The notes beneath the pieces are model-generated. The model did not search any database. It saw nothing but the letters and a program-made list of their open reading frames with translations, and had not been told where the DNA came from. From an uncultured Bacteroidales bacterium (GTDB taxonomy: Bacteria; Bacteroidota; Bacteroidia; Bacteroidales; UBA932): 64,000 nucleotides of DNA. Each line of letters starts with the position of its first letter. Within the stretch, counting starts at the first letter, position 1. Positions 50,898 through 59,888 of the stretch are shown here, in pieces. Where the stretch lies: positions 1 through 64,000 of the forward strand of contig CALVDG010000006.1 of NCBI GenBank assembly GCA_944326255.1. Direction: 5' to 3'. The translations under genes and the position numbers were made by a program.

Positions 50898-51932
50898 ATG
50901 AGGAAATTGATTCTGACCGCAGTGTTGCTTTTGGCTGTCTTCACCCTCAGGGCTGAGGACAAAAGCTATATAGTGACATTCTACAATGTCGAGAACTTCT
51001 TCGACATCTACGACGACCCTTCTACCAGGGACGAGGAGTTCACTCCAGACGGCCCCAAGGAGTGGACTCAGGCCAAGTATGACAAGAAACTGGCCAATAT
51101 ATCGCAGGTCCTGTACGGGATAGCTGCGGCCAATAAGAACTATCCGGCGGTTATCGGACTGTCGGAGGTGGAGAACCGCAGGGTGCTTGAGGACCTGGTG
51201 TCTTCGGAGAAGCTGCGCCCGGCGCGTTACCAGATTGTACAATATGACTCGCCGGAACCCAGGGGCATTGATGTGGCGCTGCTTTTCCGCCCCGATGTGT
51301 TCACTCTTGAGTGGAGCGATGTCTTTCAGCCGGTGATACCGGAGATTCCGGATTTCAAGACCCGTGACATACTTGCCGTGTGCGGCACGATAGAGGGTGA
51401 GAGGTTCTGTTTCTTCGTCAATCACTGGTCATCGCGCAGGGGCGGCTCGGCTGCCTCGGAGTTTTTGAGGGTGGGCTGTGCAGAGACTGTCCGCCGCTAT
51501 GCAGACTCGCTTCAGACCGTGTACCCGGATATCAAGATAGTGATAATGGGCGATATGAACGACGACCCGTACAACAAGAGCCTTTCCGAGACGCTCGGCG
51601 CAAAGGAGAAAATCTCCGAGGTGGAGCCGGGGGGGTATTTCAATCCCATGTGGGCCATGCACAAGGCCGGCTACGGCACTCTCGGCTATCAGGACGCCTG
51701 GAATCTCTTTGACAATATAGTTGTCAATTATAATCTGCTGGAGGAGGGCAGCGGCTCTCTTCACATCCGGCCATCGGAGCGGAACGGCCTGTACGGCAGG
51801 GTGTTCAAGCGCAGCTACATGATTCAGCAGAAAGGACGTTACAAGAACTATCCCCTGCGCTCGTTCAGCGGTAATTCTTTCCTCGGAGGATACAGCGACC
51901 ATCTTCCGGTATATATAGTAATAGGTAAATAG
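50898..51932 (+). CDS. Endonuclease/exonuclease/phosphatase family protein, exported
   Basis: 344 residues with a signal peptide (1-18, ends LRA). The family core motifs are FYNVENFF (start), LSEVENRRVL, DVALLFRPDVFTLEW, NHWSSRRGG, MGDMNDDPYNKS and YSDHLPVYIVIG at the end. Members are DNase-I-like nucleases or phosphatases; in this setting it could finish nucleic acid breakdown or remove phosphate in the periplasm. 17 bases after the nuclease gene and 17 before the receptor gene. Confidence 0.9.
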   Translation: MRKLILTAVLLLAVFTLRAEDKSYIVTFYNVENFFDIYDDPSTRDEEFTPDGPKEWTQAKYDKKLANISQVLYGIAAANKNYPAVIGLSEVENRRVLEDLVSSEKLRPARYQIVQYDSPEPRGIDVALLFRPDVFTLEWSDVFQPVIPEIPDFKTRDILAVCGTIEGERFCFFVNHWSSRRGGSAASEFLRVGCAETVRRYADSLQTVYPDIKIVIMGDMNDDPYNKSLSETLGAKEKISEVEPGGYFNPMWAMHKAGYGTLGYQDAWNLFDNIVVNYNLLEEGSGSLHIRPSERNGLYGRVFKRSYMIQQKGRYKNYPLRSFSGNSFLGGYSDHLPVYIVIGK

Positions 51933-51949
51933 AAGAATACAGACAATTT

Positions 51950-54745
51950 ATGAAAATCAAGACAGCTATTGTTGCGTTTATGCTGATGCTGGCGGCCCTT
52001 CCTGCTCTGGCGCAGACCGGAGGCGTGAGGGGTACGGTCATGGACAGGGACTTGTCCCGGCCCGTGAAAGACGCCAAGGTGACCTTGTTCTACACGGACA
52101 AGGAGATGTTCGTGTATACCGGAGCCGACGGAGTGTTTGAGTTTGACGGCATAGAGGACGGAGTGTACAATATGGAGATATCCGCCGCCGGATATTTGAA
52201 GACCCAGCTCAGTGTGCGGGTAAGCGGAGGAGAGGTATATGACCTCATGAACGTGTCCATCACGCCGGACGTGCCTATGACGGACTTCATGAGCGATGAC
52301 ATGTTCGCGGACTTTGAGGTGGAGGACGAGTCCGGCTCGGGATACGAGGACGTGCCTTCGGTGCTTTCGGCCTCAAGGGATGTGTTTGACAACATCGCCT
52401 CATTCAGCTTCAGCCAGATGCGCTTTCTCAACCGAGGCTATGAGAGCGGTATGTCCGATATCTATATCAACGGCATAAAGTTCAACGACGCTCTTAGCGG
52501 CTATACTCCGTATTCTCTGTTCAGCGGTCTGAATGAGGCTACCAGAGAGAAGGAGGCTGTAGGAGGAATGGCACTTTCCGATTATGGCGTGAGCGGTATC
52601 AACGGACTTACCAATGTCAACGCGTATGCTTCGTCGGTGGCGAAGGGTTACCGCTTCAGTGTGCTGACCAACAGCTCCACCTACCGTCTGCGCCTGATGG
52701 CCACGTACTCCACCGGCCTGATGGACAACGGCTGGGCGTTTGCGGCCTCGGTGTCTACGCGTCTGGGCGGCAACGACTATATCACAGGCGTGTACTACAA
52801 TGCCTTTGCATATTTCCTGGCGGCTGAGAAGAGGCTGAACGACCAGCACCGCTTCTCGCTGACTCTTTTCGGCTCGCCCGTACAGCGCGGAGCGCAGAAC
52901 GCCTCTACCCAGGAGGTGTACGACCTGATGGGCAGCAACTACTACAACTCCAACTGGGGCTACCAGAACGGCAAGGTGCGCAACGCCCGTGTGAGGAACA
53001 ACCACGAGCCCGTGCTCCTGTTCAACTACGAGTACACCCCGTTCGATGACCTGAAGGTGACTGCCGGTGTATCCTGGCGTTTCGGACGTAACGGCTACTC
53101 GGCTCTCGACTGGTACGATGCTCCCGACCCTCGTCCGGACTACTACCGCTATCTGCCGAGCTATTTTGACGATGACCCCAACAAATACGCATGGGCCGTG
53201 GACGGCTGGAGATACAACAGCAACGTGCAGCACATCAACTGGGACAGGCTATATGATGTGAACCGCAACAGTACATTTGACGAGGGTATAGATTATAACC
53301 CCGCCATAGACGTGACCAATGCCTCACGCTCCAAGTACATCCTGGAGGAGAGACGCACGGACCAGAACGACATCAACGTCACCGGTCAGGTGACCAAGAG
53401 TTTCGGCTCCATACTGAAAGGCTCGCTCGGATACAACTTCCGCTGGAACCGTACCGAGTACTACAAGATAGTCAAGGACCTGCTCGGCGGTGACTACTGG
53501 CTCAACATCGACCAGTTCGCCGAGAGGGACTTCGGCTCGGATCAGGATGCTTACCAGAATGACCTGGACAATCCCAACCGTCTGGTAAAGGAGGGAGACA
53601 AGTACGGTTATGACTATTATGCCCATATCCGCAACCACAGGCTGTGGACGGCCTGGGACCTGAATGTGGGCGGCTTCGAGGCCACTCTCGGCGCGGAGCT
53701 GGGATACAATACTTTCTGGAGAGAGGGTCTGGTACGCAAGGGCCTTTTCCCCGACAACTCTCTCGGCAATTCCGAAAAGTTGAATTTCCTGACATACAAG
53801 GCTAAACTGGGCCTTTACTACAAGTTCTCACCTCAGAACATGATATACGCCAATGTAGGCTACATGACGCAGGCTCCCTATTTTGAGGAGGCGTTCCTGT
53901 CGCCGAGAACGCGTAACAGTGTGGTGGACGGCCTTACGACCGAGAAGATATTCAGCGCGGATATCAACTATATGCTGAAAACCTCGTGGATATCCCTCCG
54001 CGTATCGGCGTTCTACACCACCATCAACGACCAGACTGACCTTATCAGTTTCTACGACGATATCCAGAGAGCTTTCACCAACTTCTCCATGACCGGTATT
54101 GACCAGCGCAATTACGGTATCGAGGCCGGAATCAAGGTGCCTATCTGGGGCGGTCTGGCATTCGAGGGCGCTGTAAGCTGGGGCAACTACGAGTACACCT
54201 CCAACCCCAATTTTACCCAGACTGTAGACAACAGCGCGAGGACAGTGCTGGAGAACCAGACTGTGTACTGGGAGGGCTTCAAGGTGGCGCGTACCCCTCA
54301 TCTGGCCTCATCCATCGGCCTTACATGGGCCGGCCCGGGCTATCTGTTCGCCGGTATCGAGCTTAACTATTTCGACGGCATGTACATCTCCATGAACCCC
54401 CTGCGCCGTACCGACTATGCGTTGGAAGGAATGGATGCATCCACCGAGGAGGGTATGGCCCTGATTAACGCCATGAGGGAGCAGGAACAGTTCCCCCACG
54501 CCTTCGTGCTCAATGCCAACATCGGCAAGTCATGGTACATCGGAGGCAAGTATCTGCTTGGAGTCAGCGCCAATATCAATAATATACTCAACAACCGCAA
54601 TATCAAGACCGGCGGTTACGAGCAGATGCGTCTTTCCCGCGTAGAGGACGCTCAAGGTGAGTTCATGTACTATCAGCCGTTTGATACGAGGTATTTCTAC
54701 CTGCACGGCATCAACTATATGATCAATGTATATTTCAGATTCTAA
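51950..54745 (+). CDS. TonB-dependent receptor with CarboxypepD_reg-like domain
   Basis: 931 residues. The signal peptide (1-21) is followed by a carboxypeptidase-like regulatory domain (about 25-105; GGVRGTVMDRDLSRPVKDAKVTLF). A plug-like region (FLNRGYESGMSDIYINGIKFNDALSGYTPYSLFSGLNE) and a long outer-membrane beta barrel end in INYMINVYFRF. It lacks a SusD partner next to it, so it is not a classic SusCD pair. Its neighbours suggest it imports products of nucleic acid digestion; the ligand is not proven. Confidence 0.9.
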   Translation: MKIKTAIVAFMLMLAALPALAQTGGVRGTVMDRDLSRPVKDAKVTLFYTDKEMFVYTGADGVFEFDGIEDGVYNMEISAAGYLKTQLSVRVSGGEVYDLMNVSITPDVPMTDFMSDDMFADFEVEDESGSGYEDVPSVLSASRDVFDNIASFSFSQMRFLNRGYESGMSDIYINGIKFNDALSGYTPYSLFSGLNEATREKEAVGGMALSDYGVSGINGLTNVNAYASSVAKGYRFSVLTNSSTYRLRLMATYSTGLMDNGWAFAASVSTRLGGNDYITGVYYNAFAYFLAAEKRLNDQHRFSLTLFGSPVQRGAQNASTQEVYDLMGSNYYNSNWGYQNGKVRNARVRNNHEPVLLFNYEYTPFDDLKVTAGVSWRFGRNGYSALDWYDAPDPRPDYYRYLPSYFDDDPNKYAWAVDGWRYNSNVQHINWDRLYDVNRNSTFDEGIDYNPAIDVTNASRSKYILEERRTDQNDINVTGQVTKSFGSILKGSLGYNFRWNRTEYYKIVKDLLGGDYWLNIDQFAERDFGSDQDAYQNDLDNPNRLVKEGDKYGYDYYAHIRNHRLWTAWDLNVGGFEATLGAELGYNTFWREGLVRKGLFPDNSLGNSEKLNFLTYKAKLGLYYKFSPQNMIYANVGYMTQAPYFEEAFLSPRTRNSVVDGLTTEKIFSADINYMLKTSWISLRVSAFYTTINDQTDLISFYDDIQRAFTNFSMTGIDQRNYGIEAGIKVPIWGGLAFEGAVSWGNYEYTSNPNFTQTVDNSARTVLENQTVYWEGFKVARTPHLASSIGLTWAGPGYLFAGIELNYFDGMYISMNPLRRTDYALEGMDASTEEGMALINAMREQEQFPHAFVLNANIGKSWYIGGKYLLGVSANINNILNNRNIKTGGYEQMRLSRVEDAQGEFMYYQPFDTRYFYLHGINYMINVYFRF

Positions 54746-54757
54746 AACGACAAATCG

Positions 54758-55579
54758 ATGATGAGAGATATTATAAAATATTCAGCATCCCTGCTGCTGG
54801 CCTGCCTGGCCCTTTCCGGCTGCCAGAAGTTCACCGAGCCTGAGCCTTATCAGTTTGCGGATATGGAGCCTACCATGACGCTGGCTGAGTTCAAGACCCT
54901 GTACACCGGTTCTCCGACCGAGATAACCGATGCATCCATAGTTCTTGAGGGCAAGATTATCAGTTCGGACCGCAGCGGCAATGTCTACAGGACTCTTTAT
55001 ATCGAGGACAGTACGGCAGGACTCGAGGTCAAGATAGGCAAGACCGGCCTGTACAATGACTACAAGCTGGGACAGACTCTGTATATAAAGCCGCAGGGTC
55101 TTTATCTCGGAACTTACGGCGGCAGCGTGCAGTTGGGCGCCAGGTCATACGAGGACAGGTACGAGACCTCGTGGATAGACGTGCAGGGACTTATAGACAA
55201 GACGATATTCAGGGGCAAGTTCGGAGACCCCCTGCCTCCCACCGACATAGATACGCTTACCGATGATATGGTGTGCCGTTACGTACGTCTGAGCAATGTG
55301 TCCTATCAGGGCAGTCCTGACGGGCTCAGTACGTGGGCTGTGAGCAATGACCCGTACACCGGGCGCGAGGCCGCTTACGGAGAGCAGAACTTCGGACTGG
55401 ATGATGCCACTGTCGTGGTCCGTACCAGCGGTTATGCCTCTTTCGCGGATACGGAAGTGGCGGAGAGCGGCATTACCGGTCTGGGTGTCAGGTGTAACCT
55501 TACCGGCATACTTACTAAGTTCAATGACACTTACCAGCTTGTCCTTTTGGATTTGGGCGGTGTGGAAGTGCTGGAATAA
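54758..55579 (+). CDS. DUF5689 domain lipoprotein
   Basis: 273 residues. The lipobox is LSGC (Cys22). The DUF5689 domain covers about 35-270 (MTLAEFKTLYTGSPTEITDASIVLEGKIISSDRSGN ... GLEVKIGKTGLYNDYKLGQTLYI). It includes an OB-type barrel and is related to a domain of the 47442 protein. It is encoded right after the receptor (12 bases), in the place where a SusD-like surface partner would be, so it may be the receptor's lid or binding protein. Confidence 0.85.
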   Translation: MMRDIIKYSASLLLACLALSGCQKFTEPEPYQFADMEPTMTLAEFKTLYTGSPTEITDASIVLEGKIISSDRSGNVYRTLYIEDSTAGLEVKIGKTGLYNDYKLGQTLYIKPQGLYLGTYGGSVQLGARSYEDRYETSWIDVQGLIDKTIFRGKFGDPLPPTDIDTLTDDMVCRYVRLSNVSYQGSPDGLSTWAVSNDPYTGREAAYGEQNFGLDDATVVVRTSGYASFADTEVAESGITGLGVRCNLTGILTKFNDTYQLVLLDLGGVEVLE

Positions 55580-55594
55580 AAACAGGTTGTGACG

Positions 55595-56002
55595 ATGAAA
55601 AAGGTATTGACAGTAATGGCTCTGGCAGTGGTGTGCGCCGCTGTCCAGAGCTGTGCTGACCGTCAGGTACGGGAAGCCGGAGCTATGGCGGAAAGCTTTG
55701 TGAAAGCGTATTTTGCGGCCGAGTATGACAAGGCTGCGGCGATGTGCGGGGATGATCTTCGTGCCAAGGTGGAGGAATCCGCAAGGCAGATAGAGACCCT
55801 GCCCGACTCGCTAAAGTCGGCATTTCTGGAACTGGCTGCGGAGCTGGACCCTCAGGCCGGGGTGGTGTACGAACTGAGCAGGGATTCGGTGATGGTCGAT
55901 TTCGACATCCTGGTGCCGGATGAGATTGAGCCTATGCGCAACAGTGTGCTGGTAGTCCGTGACCCGGAGGCCGGTACGTGGAGCGTGGAGGAGATAAGGT
56001 AG
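55595..56002 (+). CDS. Small NTF2-like lipoprotein
   Basis: 135 residues from ATG 55595 (a GTG two codons earlier is less likely). The lipobox is VQSC (Cys20). Residues 30-135 resemble the NTF2/DUF4878-type fold: AESFVKAYFAAEYDKAAAMCGDDLRAKVEE, then strands SRDSVMVDFDILVPDE and SVLVVRDPEAGTWSVEEIR. Role unknown. It starts 15 bases after the DUF5689 gene, so it may belong to the same transcript, and ends just before the PHP phosphatase. Confidence 0.75.
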   Translation: MKKVLTVMALAVVCAAVQSCADRQVREAGAMAESFVKAYFAAEYDKAAAMCGDDLRAKVEESARQIETLPDSLKSAFLELAAELDPQAGVVYELSRDSVMVDFDILVPDEIEPMRNSVLVVRDPEAGTWSVEEIR

Positions 56003-56003
56003 T

Positions 56004-56840
56004 ATGAAAGGCGGATTGTTCGACAACCACAGTCACTCGTATTTTTCGGCTGATTCCCGCATGGATATTGTGGATGCGGTCAAGACGGCGTATGAGAGAG
56101 GTCTGAGCGGTCTGTGTCTTACGGACCATCTGGATTTTGACCCTCCGGTGGGAGTGGCCGACTTCACGTTTGACGTGCCGTCCCAGCAGGCGGCCATAGA
56201 TGAGGATGTAGAGTACATGGGCATTGGCCGCAGTGGAGGAAAGTACGGGGATTTTCAGTTGCTCAAGGGGGTGGAGATAGGCCTGCAGGACAAGAGTATG
56301 CCGACGATACGGAAAATCCTAGCCGACAACAGGTTTGACTGCGTGATAGCCTCCCTGCATCTGATAGACGGCCATGATCCTTATTTCGGGGATTACTACA
56401 AGCCTTATGACTGGCGGTATGCTTACGGACACTATCTGGAGGAGTTCGACCGGCTCATAAGGGTCATGCCGGACTTTGACATACTCGGACATTATGACTA
56501 TATCGTCCGTTATCCGGACTATAAGGAAGTGACGATATACTATTCGGACTTCGCGGATGTGCTGGACTCAATCCTGACTTTTCTGGTGCAGAACGGCAAG
56601 ACCCTGGAGATAAACACCAAGACCTATCAACTGTACCGTGGAAGGCATCCGGAACTGGATATCAACATTCTGAAGCGTTTCCGGGAACTTGGGGGCGAGG
56701 CCGTGTCCTTCGGCTCGGATGCCCACAACATCACACGCATAGCCGACCGTTTCGACTGGTGCCGTCAGACGGCTCTGGCCGCCGGCCTCAGATATGAGGT
56801 CTACTATAAGGACCGCCATCCCGGTTTTGTGGCTCTTTAG
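56004..56840 (+). CDS. Histidinol-phosphatase (PHP family, HisJ type)
   Basis: 278 residues. The PHP metal motifs are visible: FDNHSHSYFSAD (motif I), LCLTDHLDF (motif II), CVIASLHLIDGHD (motif III) and SFGSDAHNI (motif IV). HisJ-type enzymes remove phosphate from L-histidinol phosphate, but PHP relatives act on other phosphoesters too. The gene lies far from other histidine genes and directly after the lipoprotein gene (1 base), so a role with the nucleic acid locus is possible. Confidence 0.85.
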   Translation: MKGGLFDNHSHSYFSADSRMDIVDAVKTAYERGLSGLCLTDHLDFDPPVGVADFTFDVPSQQAAIDEDVEYMGIGRSGGKYGDFQLLKGVEIGLQDKSMPTIRKILADNRFDCVIASLHLIDGHDPYFGDYYKPYDWRYAYGHYLEEFDRLIRVMPDFDILGHYDYIVRYPDYKEVTIYYSDFADVLDSILTFLVQNGKTLEINTKTYQLYRGRHPELDINILKRFRELGGEAVSFGSDAHNITRIADRFDWCRQTALAAGLRYEVYYKDRHPGFVAL

Positions 56841-56843
56841 TAT

Positions 56844-56880
56844 AGCCCGTATGGCCTATTCTTTTTCGGCCTTACGGGCT
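56844..56880. terminator. Bidirectional terminator
   Basis: AGCCCGTATGGCC (56844-56856) pairs with GGCCTTACGGGCT (56868-56880), followed by T in plus and preceded by A in minus. It overlaps the 3' end of the minus-strand gene. Confidence 0.75.
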
Positions 56881-57293
56881 TTTTTCTCGGCCTTCTCTAT
56901 GGCTTTGAGGACTTTCAGCTCTTCCTTGCTGAGCTTGCCGATATCCCGGCGGTATATCATATATTGATACTCCGTCAGGACTTTTCTGTACGAACTGTCA
57001 ATCTGGTCTGCCCATCTGTCCTGAACCTGTTTGTATACAGTGTATTCCTGTGTCCCGGATGTCTTGAGGGCCTCTATCTCATCGTGCAGGGCTTTCATGT
57101 CGTGCTGCAGTATGGAGTCTATGAAAAATGTCTGGTGCGGCTCCAGTTTGAGCAGTCTCTCAAGGCGGTTGGCCTCCTCTGTTGCTATCTCTTCCGGAGT
57201 CCTTTCTCCTTCCCCGTTCTGTGCGCGGAGTACTGTCGTGGAGGCAAGGACGGCCAGTGTGAGCATCAGCTTGATGATAATGTCCCGTGTCAT
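56856..57293 (-). CDS. Exported helical hypothetical protein
   Basis: 145 residues. A signal peptide (about 1-24, ends in LRA-QN) is followed by an all-helical, highly charged domain: EEIATEEANRLERLLKLEPHQTFFIDSILQHDMKALHDEIEALK and a Lys/Glu-rich end. It resembles the periplasmic Spy/CpxP-like or unnamed Bacteroidales helical proteins in character, without a clear match. Single gene, divergent from the C69 peptidase with overlapping promoters. Confidence 0.7.
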   Translation of the reverse strand: MTRDIIIKLMLTLAVLASTTVLRAQNGEGERTPEEIATEEANRLERLLKLEPHQTFFIDSILQHDMKALHDEIEALKTSGTQEYTVYKQVQDRWADQIDSSYRKVLTEYQYMIYRRDIGKLSKEELKVLKAIEKAEKKARKAEKE

Positions 57294-57320
57294 CTTTTTG
57301 TATATGAATTTAAAAAGTGT

Positions 57321-57347
57321 TACTTTTGAATTTATTTTGCAAATGTA
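57321..57347. promoter_or_regulatory. Face-to-face overlapping promoters
   Basis: Plus strand TACTTTTG (57321-57328) for the C69 peptidase and minus strand TACATTTG (57347-57340) for the helical protein point towards each other, so their start sites fall at nearly the same place. Use of one could hinder the other. Confidence 0.4.
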
Positions 57348-57368
57348 TACAAAATCAGAATAAACGAC

Positions 57369-59078
57369 ATGAATAAATTCCTGAAATCAGCACTATGCGC
57401 CGCTTTTGCCATGATGTCCGTGCAGAGCGGTCTCGCATGTACTAATGTATTGGTAACCAAGGGTGCCTCCAAGGACGGATCCGTGCTTGTGACCTATGCG
57501 GCCGACTCGCATCAGCTCTACGGAGAACTGTATTTTACCCCTGCGGGCTTCTTCAAGCCGGGTGTCATGCTCAATGTGACCGAATGGGACACAGGCCGTT
57601 TCCTCGGCCAGATACCCCAGATAGGCCGGACCTATCAGACAGTGGGCAACATGAACGAGCACCAGGTCATCATCACCGAGACTACATACGGCGGCCGTCC
57701 CGAGCTCTATGACCCGGACGGTATCATGGACTACGGCTCGCTTATCTATATCACCCTGCAGAGGGCCAGGACAGCCCGTGAGGCCATTCAGATCATAGCG
57801 GACCTGGCCAATGAGTACGGCTATGCCTCCAGCGGCGAGTCATTCTCGATAGCCGATAAGGACGAGGTGTGGATCATGGAGCTCATCGGTAAGGGCAGCA
57901 AGCTGGACAAGAAGGGCCGCAATGTCCGTAAGGGCATCGTATGGGTGGCAGCCCGTGTCCCGGACGGATATATCTGCGCCCATGCCAACCAGGCCCGTAT
58001 CACCAACATCAACTTCGATGACCCTGAGAACTGGCTCTACTCTGAGGACGTGGTGGATTTCGCCCGCGAGATGGGCTACTTCGAGGGTACCGACGAGGAG
58101 TTCAGCTTCTGCGACGCATATGCTCCCCTGAACTTCGGAGCCCTGAGAGGCTGCGAGGCCAGGGTATGGTCGGCTTTCAACATCCTCTGCGACGGTATGA
58201 TAGGAGACCGTCCGGCCGATGAGTATCTGGATTTCGCCATGGGTTACAATGCCGACAACCGTCTGCCTCTCTTCGTGAAGCCTTCCGAGAAGGTCAGCCT
58301 GAAGGATGTGGCCGACGTGATGCGCGACCATTTTGAGGGCTCGCCCATGGATATGACCGTTGATGCCGGTGCCGGCGGACATCACACTCCCTACAGGTGG
58401 AGACCGATGGAGTTCGAGTATGACGGCAAGACTTATGTCAATGAGCGTGCCATCGCCACCCAGCAGACCGGATTCTGGATTGTATGCCAGAGCCGCAGCT
58501 GGCTGCCCGACGAGATCGGAGGCGTTATATGGTTCGGTACGGACGATGCCGCTACTTCCTGCCTGACTCCCGTCTATACCACAGTCAATGAGATTCCTGG
58601 CTGCATCAAGGTCGGCAACGGCAGTATGCTGGAGTATTCCCCCACATCCCTCTTCTGGGTCACCAACCGTATAGCCAATTTCGCCTATATGCTCTATGAC
58701 CGTATCGAGCCAGAGGTGCGTGAGGTCATCGATGCCCGTGAGAATACAGCCATAGAGGAACAGCCTGAGATAGATGCCGCCGCTCTGAAGATTCTGGGCG
58801 AGACTCCTACCGAGGAGAGCATTGCGGCTACCCGCGACTTCCTGACCAGTTACAGCATCGCTCAGGCCCAGAGTCTGTTCGATACATGGAAAGAGCTGGA
58901 TATCTACCTGCTCGTCAAGTATATGGACGGCAACGTGAAGAAGGAGAACGGGCACGGAACATTCCTCAATAACGGATATTCCGACCGTATCCCCGCCTCT
59001 CCCGACCAGCCCGGCTACAGTGACAAGTGGAAAGAGGTCGTGGCCAAGGATGCAGGCGAGGTCCTGGAAGTAAAGTAA
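57369..59078 (+). CDS. C69-family dipeptidase (PepD-like), exported
   Basis: 569 residues. The signal peptide ends at Ala23 and exposes Cys24 (ACTNVLVTKGASKDGS), the N-terminal nucleophile of this Ntn-hydrolase family. Other motifs are TYAADSHQLYGELYF, QVIITETTYGGR, GSLIYITLQRARTAREAI and SFSIADKDEVWIMELIGKG. It cleaves dipeptides in the periplasm, feeding amino acid uptake. Monocistronic as far as seen; cdaA follows after 15 bases. Confidence 0.9.
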   Translation: MNKFLKSALCAAFAMMSVQSGLACTNVLVTKGASKDGSVLVTYAADSHQLYGELYFTPAGFFKPGVMLNVTEWDTGRFLGQIPQIGRTYQTVGNMNEHQVIITETTYGGRPELYDPDGIMDYGSLIYITLQRARTAREAIQIIADLANEYGYASSGESFSIADKDEVWIMELIGKGSKLDKKGRNVRKGIVWVAARVPDGYICAHANQARITNINFDDPENWLYSEDVVDFAREMGYFEGTDEEFSFCDAYAPLNFGALRGCEARVWSAFNILCDGMIGDRPADEYLDFAMGYNADNRLPLFVKPSEKVSLKDVADVMRDHFEGSPMDMTVDAGAGGHHTPYRWRPMEFEYDGKTYVNERAIATQQTGFWIVCQSRSWLPDEIGGVIWFGTDDAATSCLTPVYTTVNEIPGCIKVGNGSMLEYSPTSLFWVTNRIANFAYMLYDRIEPEVREVIDARENTAIEEQPEIDAAALKILGETPTEESIAATRDFLTSYSIAQAQSLFDTWKELDIYLLVKYMDGNVKKENGHGTFLNNGYSDRIPASPDQPGYSDKWKEVVAKDAGEVLEVK

Positions 59079-59093
59079 TCAATAAGTCTCCGG

Positions 59094-59888
59094 ATGTTTG
59101 ACTTCATCAACATATCGGTCATTGATATTATCGACATCATCCTGGTAGGTCTTCTGATCTACCAGATGATGCGGATAATACGCGGCACTTCGGTGTTCAA
59201 CATCGTCACCGGCATATTGCTGTTCTATCTGGTATGGGTAGTGGTGAAGGCCTTGAACATGAAGCTGCTGTCCTCGATTCTGGGTCAGATTCTCGGAGTC
59301 GGAGTGATAGCGCTGATCGTCATTTTCCAGCCGGAGATACGCCGTTTTCTGCTGCACATAGGGAGCAAGTACCTCTCGTCGTCCCGCAACAATCTTCTTA
59401 CCCGTCTGCTGCTGGGACGCAATGACAAGGAGATACAGGCCACGGCCCTGGACGAGATTACCCAGGCCTGCCGCAGGATGGCCGACACCCGCACCGGTGC
59501 TCTCATCGTATTGCAGCACAACTCTTCCCTGGAGTTCGTCACAGAGACCGGGGACCGCATAGACGCGGCGGTCAACAGGCGTCTGATAGAGAATATTTTC
59601 TATAAGAACACACCTTTACATGACGGGGCGATGGTCATCGACGCGGACCGCATAATCGCTGCCCGCTGCACCCTTCCGATAGTGGACAACCCTGATATCC
59701 CGCCGCAGTATGGCATGAGGCACAGGGCTGCCGTCAGCATCACCAAGGATACCGACGCGGATGCCATCGTGGTGTCTGAGGAGACGGGCAACATATCTTT
59801 CGTAAGCGGTGGCGAGATGAAGACCATCACCAGTATGAGCGAGCTGAAGCTCTCGATTGAGAATTCCTACCGTAAGGAGAACGTATGA
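59094..59888 (+). CDS. cdaA: Diadenylate cyclase CdaA
   Basis: 264 residues. Three N-terminal membrane helices (about 1-90) precede the DAC domain. The active-site motifs DGAMVIDADRI and GMRHRAAVSI (RHR) are intact, as is VVSEETGNIS. It makes c-di-AMP from two ATP, a signal for osmotic and cell-envelope control. It overlaps the mutS2 gene by 4 bases. There is no CdaR-type gene next to it. Confidence 0.94.
   Translation: MFDFINISVIDIIDIILVGLLIYQMMRIIRGTSVFNIVTGILLFYLVWVVVKALNMKLLSSILGQILGVGVIALIVIFQPEIRRFLLHIGSKYLSSSRNNLLTRLLLGRNDKEIQATALDEITQACRRMADTRTGALIVLQHNSSLEFVTETGDRIDAAVNRRLIENIFYKNTPLHDGAMVIDADRIIAARCTLPIVDNPDIPPQYGMRHRAAVSITKDTDADAIVVSEETGNISFVSGGEMKTITSMSELKLSIENSYRKENV

Noticed and set aside
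51950-55579. Classic SusCD polysaccharide utilisation pair
   Set aside because: The receptor is present, but the following lipoprotein is DUF5689, not SusD-like, and no glycosidase lies in the locus.
57840-58955. 371-residue minus-strand frame opposite the C69 peptidase
   Set aside because: Antisense shadow; no motifs.
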